The position numbers and the translations under genes were made by a program. Below, piece after piece: positions 1 through 4,363 of a DNA stretch of 13,415 nt. Source of the DNA: an uncultured Lachnospiraceae bacterium. GTDB lineage: Bacteria; Bacillota; Clostridia; Lachnospirales; Lachnospiraceae. The stretch is taken from positions 299 through 13,713 of the forward strand of contig CAPQSW010000008.1 in assembly GCA_948688495.1 (NCBI GenBank), in the 5' to 3' direction. The notes under the pieces were generated by a model. The model was not told where the DNA came from. It was given only the letters and a program-made list of their open reading frames with translations, and did no database searches. Each line of letters opens with the position of its first letter. Position 1 is the stretch's first letter.

Positions 1-72
1 GGGCTAGGGTGGGCACCTGGAGGACAACTTTGTAGTAAGGCTGTGGCTAATATCAAGTTTATTGGCTGTTGA
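1..72 (+). CDS. possible 3' end of an unidentified gene entering from the left
   Basis: Frame 1 is open from the first base to a TGA at 70-72 and would give 23 residues ending in KFIGC. The other two forward frames close earlier. It is too short to identify, and an open frame of this length occurs easily by chance, so this marks only a possible gene end. Confidence 0.15.
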   Translation, partial: GLGWAPGGQLCSKAVANIKFIGC

Positions 73-114
73 TCGTTGAGTTGAAAAGGTAGTGTAAATA
101 AGTTTGTGTTTTTA

Positions 115-191
115 TGCCAGTAGCATCATATACGGTTTTTTGTTTGACGGATTTTACAGTGCCGTATATTTTGTCTTAATCCCGACTGGCA
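115..191. repeat. nested inverted repeats in non-coding DNA
   Basis: Two perfect inverted repeats are nested. The outer arms are TGCCAGT (115-121) and ACTGGCA (185-191). The inner arms are ATATACGG (128-135) and CCGTATAT (162-169), the latter followed by TTTG. The octamer GCATCATA also occurs twice in direct orientation (123-130 and 189-196). The inner hairpin could end transcription coming from the left, but its loop is long (26 bases) and its T run short. Apart from this, and the weak frame at 1-72, I see nothing in bases 1-322. Confidence 0.4.
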
Positions 192-322
192 TCATAGTTT
201 GCATTGTAGGATTATCTGCAATGAGCCTTTCCTAAAGCAGGGAACAGAGAAGAACACACATTTTTGAAAGGCAGGTAAGAAATAGGGAGGAATTTATATA
301 TGTGAACCATCTGCCAGGTGGA

Positions 323-351
323 TTGACATTGCCGGGTATATTGGTTATAAT
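323..351 (+). promoter_or_regulatory. consensus sigma-A promoter for the tetR-hydrolase pair
   Basis: TTGACA (323-328) and TATAAT (346-351) match the sigma-A consensus in all twelve positions with an ideal 17-base spacer. Transcription should start near 358, giving a leader of about 46 bases before the regulator gene. So strong a promoter in front of a repressor-type gene usually implies autorepression, and a palindrome lies at the expected start site. Confidence 0.85.
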
Positions 352-355
352 AAAG

Positions 356-381
356 AAACGCATGTAGCGCTACGATTGTTT
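356..381. promoter_or_regulatory. putative TetR operator overlapping the transcription start
   Basis: A perfect 10-base palindrome, GTAGCGCTAC (364-373), is flanked symmetrically by AAAC (356-359) and GTTT (378-381), each four bases away. The whole element is 26 bases and sits just after the -10 box. TetR-family dimers typically bind palindromes of this size at their own promoters, so autorepression by the next gene is the natural inference. The palindrome is seen directly; the ligand and regulon are unknown. Confidence 0.6.
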
Positions 382-403
382 TTTATTTAAGGAGAAAAAA
401 CTA

Positions 404-967
404 ATGCCAAGGAAACTTATGTTTACGAGAGAAAAAGTCCTTGCTGCCGCACTTAATTTAGCAAGAGAACAGGGAATTACAGCAGTAACCGCCAGGGGAT
501 TAGGTGAAAAACTTGGTTCATCTTCTAAGCCGATTTTTAGTTTGTTTGAGAATATGGAAGATGTACTGGGTGCCGTCATGGAGGCTGCTAAAAAATTATA
601 TCAAAACTATTTGAAAGAGGATATGGCAAGCGGGAAATACCCACCCTATAAGGCAAGCGGAATGGCATATATCCGTTTTGCAAGGGAAGAAAAGGAGCTT
701 TTTAAGCTGCTCTTTATGCGCGACCGTACCCATGAGGACATAGGGGATGACAAAGAGGAATTGAAACCGCTTTTGGAGCTGATTCAGCAAAAATTAGGTC
801 TTAATGAAGAATCTGCGTATTTGTTCCATCTTGAAATGTGGATATATGTTCATGGTATAGCAACTATGCTTGCCACTTCCTATTTGGAATGGGACGATGA
901 ATTTATAAGCAGAGTGGTTACAGATGGGTATGAGGGACTAAAAACCCGATATGTGAAAGGAAAATAA
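404..967 (+). CDS. TetR/AcrR-family transcriptional regulator
   Basis: This 187-residue protein has the TetR layout. The N-terminal helix-turn-helix spans about residues 8-52 (recognition part near 27-48, running through ARGLGEKLGSSSKPIF and SLFEN). An all-helical C-terminal ligand and dimer domain follows. Residues 146-151 (W, then HG at 150-151) resemble the WHG-type TetR C-terminal domain. The ATG is preceded by AAGGAG (389-394) with a 9-base spacer. A consensus promoter and a palindromic operator lie just upstream, so the protein probably represses its own operon. The next gene, an alpha/beta hydrolase, starts two bases after this stop and is the obvious co-regulated target; its substrate could be the inducer. 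The inducer is not deducible from sequence. Confidence 0.88.
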   Translation: MPRKLMFTREKVLAAALNLAREQGITAVTARGLGEKLGSSSKPIFSLFENMEDVLGAVMEAAKKLYQNYLKEDMASGKYPPYKASGMAYIRFAREEKELFKLLFMRDRTHEDIGDDKEELKPLLELIQQKLGLNEESAYLFHLEMWIYVHGIATMLATSYLEWDDEFISRVVTDGYEGLKTRYVKGK

Positions 968-969
968 CC

Positions 970-1896
970 ATGATAGTGAAAAAACTTTATCAGAAACAGG
1001 ATATACGGCTTAATTACTATGAAATAAAAAACAATTTGCAACCCTTAATCCTTATTCACGCACAGGGAGTGGATGCTATAAGTTTTGAAAGTGTATGGGG
1101 GCAATTATCTAAGATTTACCACATTTATTCTGTAGATTGCTATGGGCATGGAGAAAGTTCGCATAATGCAAAGCAATATAATGTGGAGGACATAAGTAAA
1201 GCTATTATTTGCTTTATTGAAGATGTTGTTAAGGAGAAAGTTTTCCTCTTAGGACATTCCTCTGGTGGATTGATAGCAGCTTATATTGCTTCCAATACAA
1301 AACTTTGCAGCTATCTGGTTTTGGAAGACCCGCCTTTTTTTTCTTCACAGGGCGAGAGGCGGAAAAGTACGTTTAATTATTTTGATTTATCTACGGTTTG
1401 CCACAATTTTATCAATCAATCGGAAAGCAAGGACTTTGTTCTGTATTATTTCAGCAATCAATACGCATGGAATTTATTTCCCGAAAAATCACGGGAGCGA
1501 GTAAAATCAAAGATGATAGGAATGGCAGGAAGGTATCGAAGGAGACATCCAGACAAAAATCTAAAAGTGCTGTTTTGGCCGAAAGCTGCACTTAGCAGCT
1601 ATGAGGGTATGAACAATTATGACCCGTTGTTTGGAGAGAATTTTTATAACGACAATTTTCATTGTGGGATTCCACATGAAGAAATATTGAGTAACATTAC
1701 ATGTAAAACAATCTTTATGAAAGCGCAAACAAATATTAGTGAAAACGGTATCTTAATGGCCGCATTAAGTGAAGATGATGTGAAAACGGTTTCAGAGCTA
1801 ATTTCTGACTGTAATATTGTTCGTTTTGATTGCGGGCATGGCATTCATATTGAAAAACCTAAAGAATTTATTAAATGTCTGGCAAAATTGCAGTAA
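970..1896 (+). CDS. alpha/beta hydrolase
   Basis: This 308-residue protein has no signal peptide and is presumably cytoplasmic. It has the alpha/beta-hydrolase marks: an oxyanion-hole strand LILIHAQG (27-33), DCYGHGES (56-63), the nucleophile elbow GHSSGG (95-100, Ser97) and the C-terminal GHGIHIEKP (289-297) with probable catalytic His290. LEDPPFF (118-124) is a typical post-nucleophile strand. The catalytic acid is not obvious: the segment where it should lie reads TNISENG (254-260), so the triad may be altered or use another acid. The length fits single-domain esterases and lactonases, with a long cap region at about 125-235. It starts two bases after the TetR gene, with an AAAGG ribosome site inside that gene's end, so the two are one operon. 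The substrate is unknown; detoxification or signal hydrolysis linked to the TetR ligand is a guess. Confidence 0.85.
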   Translation: MIVKKLYQKQDIRLNYYEIKNNLQPLILIHAQGVDAISFESVWGQLSKIYHIYSVDCYGHGESSHNAKQYNVEDISKAIICFIEDVVKEKVFLLGHSSGGLIAAYIASNTKLCSYLVLEDPPFFSSQGERRKSTFNYFDLSTVCHNFINQSESKDFVLYYFSNQYAWNLFPEKSRERVKSKMIGMAGRYRRRHPDKNLKVLFWPKAALSSYEGMNNYDPLFGENFYNDNFHCGIPHEEILSNITCKTIFMKAQTNISENGILMAALSEDDVKTVSELISDCNIVRFDCGHGIHIEKPKEFIKCLAKLQ

Positions 1897-1903
1897 CCGC
1901 AGA

Positions 1904-1984
1904 ATGGAACGCTGTCCTGTCTGCGGAAGCGAAATAAGGTTACAAATACAGGAGCTTCATGGCGTTCCAACCGACATTGAGTGA
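1904..1984 (+). pseudogene. remnant of a cysteine-rich KTR-type zinc-ribbon gene
   Basis: The 26-codon frame begins MERCPVCGSEIRLQIQE and then stops after nine unrelated residues. This opening resembles the N-terminus of the small cysteine-rich KTR proteins (about 50-60 residues, two CxxC pairs) found next to resistance genes on Gram-positive conjugative elements. Here the second CxxC half is absent, so the gene looks truncated. It lies 7 bases after the hydrolase stop and inside inverted repeats: CCGCAG at 1897-1902 pairs with CTGCGG at 1921-1926, and TGGAACGC at 1905-1912 pairs with GCGTTCCA at 1962-1969. The family assignment is from memory of such sequences and needs a search. It could instead be a short leader peptide. 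Confidence 0.4.
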
Positions 1985-2060
1985 GGAAAATAATCCGTAT
2001 ATAAAGCAGTTTTTAGAGGAAGAAATATCAAGAGAAGGTTGCATGGACCTTCTTTTTTGA
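1959..2060 (+). CDS. small ORF of 33 residues, possibly a gene fragment
   Basis: An ATG at 1959 follows a GGAG (1951-1954) and opens a 33-residue hydrophilic, acidic frame (MAFQPTLSEENNPYIKQF and onward) that ends in the U-tract of the terminator at 2033-2058. It overlaps the KTR-like remnant in another frame. I do not recognise it. Ending inside a terminator argues for a broken gene tail or a chance frame, though the ribosome site makes translation possible. Confidence 0.25.
   Translation: MAFQPTLSEENNPYIKQFLEEEISREGCMDLLF
2033..2058 (+). terminator. intrinsic terminator of the tetR-hydrolase operon
   Basis: The arms AGAAGGT (2033-2039) and ACCTTCT (2047-2053) form a perfect 7-bp stem with a 7-base loop, followed directly by an unbroken T run (2053-2058). 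The stem can extend outward by further A-T and G-T pairs. This is a textbook rho-independent terminator for transcription from the left. Confidence 0.85.
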
Positions 2061-2082
2061 TGTCCAAAATCAGATAATATGT

Positions 2083-2140
2083 AAGCGGTAGATCGAGACA
2101 AAGCGCCTCATTTTAAAGGAGGTATCTTTTCCGCTTTTTT
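2083..2140 (+). terminator. second terminator-like hairpin with two competing 5' arms
   Basis: AAAGCG (2100-2105) can pair with CGCTTT (2132-2137), supported by an inner CCTC/GAGG pairing, and a T run (2135-2140) follows. An upstream AAGCGG (2083-2088) can pair with the same 3' arm, CCGCTT (2131-2136). The two alternatives are mutually exclusive. It may be a back-up terminator for the left operon or an attenuator before the gene at 2257. Confidence 0.45.
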
Positions 2141-2168
2141 ATAATCTGCAAACAAAAAAAGAGCGGGG

Positions 2169-2206
2169 GCAGAATTGTAAGGAAGGAGGTACAGAATCAG
2201 TTCTGC
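2169..2206 (+). promoter_or_regulatory. hairpin enclosing a GGAGG, upstream of the small gene
   Basis: GCAGAA (2169-2174) can pair with TTCTGC (2201-2206), which would enclose a GGAAGGAGG (2181-2189). A nearer CAGAA (2192-2196) can pair with TTCTG (2201-2205) around a 4-base loop. The two structures exclude each other, as in a regulatory leader. No good gene start follows the GGAGG in register: the ATG at 2209 opens a 49-codon frame that overlaps the gene at 2257 and looks non-coding. Function is unproven. Confidence 0.25.
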
Positions 2207-2256
2207 ATAATGACACAGATACTATATAGGTTACATAGGAAAGGATTGGTTAAGAT

Positions 2257-2445
2257 ATGGACAAAAGATATTTGGAAACGGCAGTTATACTTGCCCGCAT
2301 GTATGGTGTGGCTGAAACTCTCCACCCATGGGAGTTCCTGGAAAATGAAAAATTCATAGCGAAGATAGATAAATGGACAGGGGAATTTCTAAGAATGGAA
2401 GATGCTGATCTTTTGAAATTCTTTGAATCAGTGTGGAACAGTTAA
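2257..2445 (+). CDS. small conserved-looking hypothetical protein (62 residues)
   Basis: A 62-residue acidic, mostly helical protein with no cysteines, signal peptide or membrane segment. It reads like a real protein: hydrophobic and charged residues alternate as in amphipathic helices, with the tail EDADLLKFFESVW. The ATG is preceded by AGGAAAGGA (2237-2245) with an 11-base spacer, which is rather long. It converges on the Cro/CI-type regulator at 2487-2696, and a strong hairpin lies between them. I do not recognise the family. Small helical proteins beside regulators in Clostridia are often accessory or element-borne, but nothing here shows its role. Confidence 0.55.
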   Translation: MDKRYLETAVILARMYGVAETLHPWEFLENEKFIAKIDKWTGEFLRMEDADLLKFFESVWNS

Positions 2446-2450
2446 AAGAG

Positions 2451-2497
2451 GCAGGGCATGTTACAAGTATACGGTAACTGCTCTGCTTATATTTTTT
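2451..2497. terminator. shared terminator between convergent genes
   Basis: The left arm (2451-2464: GCAG, GCA, GTTAC) and right arm (2474-2486: GTAAC, TGC, CTGC) form a long, nearly perfect stem around a 9-base loop. The sequence TTATATTTTTT follows on the plus strand. On the minus strand the stem is followed by a shorter T run (the plus-strand AAAA at 2444-2447). It therefore probably ends transcription of the 62-residue gene and also serves the convergent regulator. Confidence 0.75.
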
Positions 2498-2696
2498 CCG
2501 GCGGTATGTATTCCAGTATGCCGGACACGGAACAATCCAAAATCCCACAGAGCGTATCCAGTGTCTTTGTGGTAATTGCCTCTCCGTGTTTCATTCTATG
2601 GAGTGTATTCGCCGGAATTCCATGCTTGAAAATCAAGGCATATTCTGTTATGTCCTTCTTTAAAAGCGTCTCATAAAAAGGCTGGTATGAAATCAT
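2487..2696 (-). CDS. small Cro/CI-type helix-turn-helix regulator
   Basis: This 69-residue protein is almost entirely one XRE-type DNA-binding domain. Residues 10-35 (TLLKKDITEYALIFKHG, then IPANTLHRM) hold the HTH, and the rest (KTLDTLCGILDCSVSGILEYIP) is the typical closing helix of the Cro/CI fold, closest to the YozG/HTH_26 type. The ribosome site GGAGGG (plus-strand 2703-2708) is 6 bases before the ATG. It has no ligand or dimer domain, which is normal for this subfamily. It is divergent from the transglutaminase-like gene, and the two promoters overlap at their -35 regions, so it is the likely local regulator of the surface operon. A palindrome at 2781-2797 is a candidate binding site. 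Confidence 0.85.
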   Translation of the reverse strand: MISYQPFYETLLKKDITEYALIFKHGIPANTLHRMKHGEAITTKTLDTLCGILDCSVSGILEYIPPEKI

Positions 2697-2723
2697 GCCG
2701 AACCCTCCAATTCATTTTTTTAA

Positions 2724-2732
2724 ATCATACCA
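2724..2732 (-). promoter_or_regulatory. extended -10 promoter for the Cro/CI-type regulator
   Basis: Read on the minus strand this is TGG followed by TATGAT, an extended -10 element 28 bases before the start codon. The -35 region expected at 2747-2752 (TATGGT) is poor, as is common with extended -10 promoters, and it overlaps the -35 of the divergent promoter. The two transcripts may thus compete. Confidence 0.5.
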
Positions 2733-2743
2733 TGCCTAAAAGC

Positions 2744-2772
2744 TTGACCATACTAAATATATTGAGTATAAT
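2744..2772 (+). promoter_or_regulatory. sigma-A promoter of the surface operon
   Basis: TTGACC (2744-2749) and TATAAT (2767-2772) are separated by 17 bases, eleven of twelve consensus positions. Transcription should start near 2779, giving a leader of about 68 bases before the GTG at 2847. No other strong promoter or terminator is apparent before 9880, so this probably drives all five genes. Confidence 0.75.
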
Positions 2773-2780
2773 GTTAGATA

Positions 2781-2797
2781 AATTTGTAAAACAAATT
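2781..2797. promoter_or_regulatory. 17-base palindrome just after the operon start site
   Basis: AATTTGT (2781-2787) and ACAAATT (2791-2797) are perfect inverted arms around AAA. The element begins about 2 bases after the predicted start site, where a bound repressor would block transcription. The size suits a Cro/CI-type dimer, and the divergent gene encodes one. As RNA it would be only a weak hairpin. Confidence 0.5.
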
Positions 2798-2846
2798 AAT
2801 GACTTGTGCAATTTCAGAAAGAAGTTGCAGGAAGGTAGGAGGAAAA

Positions 2847-4307
2847 GTGAGGAAATGGAAGAAATGTTGTGCAAGGATACACAGTTACAAGAGATTTATG
2901 GCTTGTTTCTGTGCATTTGCACTGTCAGTAAGTCTCATTACAGTCTATCCATCCCCTGTTTTTGCGGAAGAACAAACAATGCAGACAACACCGTCAGACG
3001 GACAGGAAGAGAGTGATGGGCGGCTCTATGTGGATGGTGTGATTTATAACGGGTACTACATGGACAAAACAGGCATTATGTACATGGTATCCCATGGAGT
3101 TGCAGAACCGATAACCAAAATGGCGGGCAAGGGAACCATATACTATAGTGAAGCAGAAAAAACACAAAAGTCCTTGCCTATGCAGACCGTGTTCGTCAAG
3201 GGGAGGGCTTATACAGGATATTACATGGACGGTAAAAAGATGTACCATGTAAAAAAAGGAAGCTGTACTTTAAAGACTGGAAGGCTGACAAAAGGGACGA
3301 AGTATTACAGTTATAAAGATGGGAAAAAGCGCAAACTTTCAAAGCAGACGTTATACGTTAAAGGGAAAGTATATACGGGATATTACATGGACAGCAAAAA
3401 TAAAATGTACCATGTAAAAAAGGGAAGCTGTACCTTAAAAACCGGGAGGATAGAAAAAGGAACAAAGTATTACAGCTATAAAGCGAAGAAGAAGCGCAAG
3501 GTTTCAAAACAGACGCTATATGTAAAAGGGAAAGTATACACAGGATATTACATGGACAGCAAAAATAAGATGTACGGTGTGAAAAAGGGGATATGTGCCT
3601 TAATAACCGGAATGCTTGATGCTGGAACCAAGTACTACAGCTATAAGGCAAAGAAGAATGTAACGCTTCCTAATCAGACATTATACGTGGATGGAGTAGT
3701 ATATAACGGCTATTACCTCAGTAGCGATAACAGGATGTACCTCTTATCAAATGGGACATATATTCCTGTCAATACAGTGCTTAATGGAGGGACAGCATAC
3801 TTTGACTGCAACATTAATGGGATGCGGACGCTTCCATTTGAAAAAGTGTATTTGGATGGAAAAGCAGTGGAGGGCCTGAGCGCGAATGGGATAGCGACGT
3901 TCCAAAAGGCACGGGCAGTTGTGCAGGCCGTTTCAAATCCAACCGATGATAAGGCGGACAAGCTTTATAAATGTTATCTCTGGATAAAAAGATGTCCCTA
4001 TGTACAATATCGTACCACGGTCGCTGCAGTAAATGCTGATCCGGCAGACTGGGATTCTACTTTTGCAAATGATATCTTTGATAAAGGTTCCGGCTGTTGT
4101 GCATCGTTAGCATGCGCATTTGCATATATGGCAAAGGCGTGTGGGTATGAAAAGGTCACAATCTGTTCCGATACGGAACATGCATGGGTTGATATTGATG
4201 GAAGACTTTATGATCCGCTGTTTGCAAGAGACAGAAATTTTAGTTCAAATTATAACGCCGCATACACAGATTACCGTGTCCATGCCGCAATTACAAGGGA
4301 TCTTTAG
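2847..4307 (+). CDS. exported repeat protein with C-terminal transglutaminase-like domain (first copy)
   Basis: I chose the GTG at 2847 because AGGAGG (2837-2842) lies 4 bases before it; an in-frame ATG at 2799 has no good ribosome site and would add 16 residues before the signal peptide. The product is 486 residues. A signal peptide (1-40) has a basic start, a hydrophobic core at 17-33 and a probable cut after VFA. An acidic linker (41-58) follows, then five repeats of 54-55 residues marked by Y[NT]GYY at 67, 122, 176, 231 and 286, plus a degenerate sixth near 335. The C-terminal domain (about 350-486) has transglutaminase-like active-site motifs: GSGCCAS (Cys418 by alignment with the second copy), EHAWVDIDG (His445) and YDP (Asp456). 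There is no LPXTG anchor, so attachment is presumably through the Lys-rich repeats. Whether it cross-links, cleaves or only binds cannot be told from sequence. Confidence 0.85.
   Translation: MRKWKKCCARIHSYKRFMACFCAFALSVSLITVYPSPVFAEEQTMQTTPSDGQEESDGRLYVDGVIYNGYYMDKTGIMYMVSHGVAEPITKMAGKGTIYYSEAEKTQKSLPMQTVFVKGRAYTGYYMDGKKMYHVKKGSCTLKTGRLTKGTKYYSYKDGKKRKLSKQTLYVKGKVYTGYYMDSKNKMYHVKKGSCTLKTGRIEKGTKYYSYKAKKKRKVSKQTLYVKGKVYTGYYMDSKNKMYGVKKGICALITGMLDAGTKYYSYKAKKNVTLPNQTLYVDGVVYNGYYLSSDNRMYLLSNGTYIPVNTVLNGGTAYFDCNINGMRTLPFEKVYLDGKAVEGLSANGIATFQKARAVVQAVSNPTDDKADKLYKCYLWIKRCPYVQYRTTVAAVNADPADWDSTFANDIFDKGSGCCASLACAFAYMAKACGYEKVTICSDTEHAWVDIDGRLYDPLFARDRNFSSNYNAAYTDYRVHAAITRDL
3027..3881 (+). repeat. 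tandem 55-residue repeats (about 165 bp), first copy
   Basis: Five good copies and one decayed copy share the pattern LYVKGKxYTGYY, then KMYxVKKG, then GTKYYSYK, then a Lys-rich tail. Each unit can be read as three sub-repeats of about 18 residues, each with an aromatic pair followed by a glycine or lysine turn. This resembles choline- or glucan-binding-type hairpin repeats, but the unit is different. Repeats 3 and 4 are nearly identical in protein and close in DNA, suggesting recent duplication or gene conversion. Confidence 0.85.
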
Positions 4308-4363
4308 GCATACTGCCGGATTCTGCCAACAGTCTAATATAAATAACAGGAGGAGAAAATGAA

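Noticed and set aside
2209..2358. 49-codon frame from the ATG at 2209 following GGAGG
   Set aside because: The spacing to the GGAGG is about 20 bases, the translation is Trp/Lys-rich with no family look, and it overlaps the better gene at 2257.
2687..3016. A 109-codon plus-strand frame overlapping the start of the first transglutaminase-like gene
   Set aside because: It has no ribosome site, begins inside the divergent regulator gene and is out of frame with a convincing signal-peptide protein that has its own AGGAGG; it is a shadow frame.
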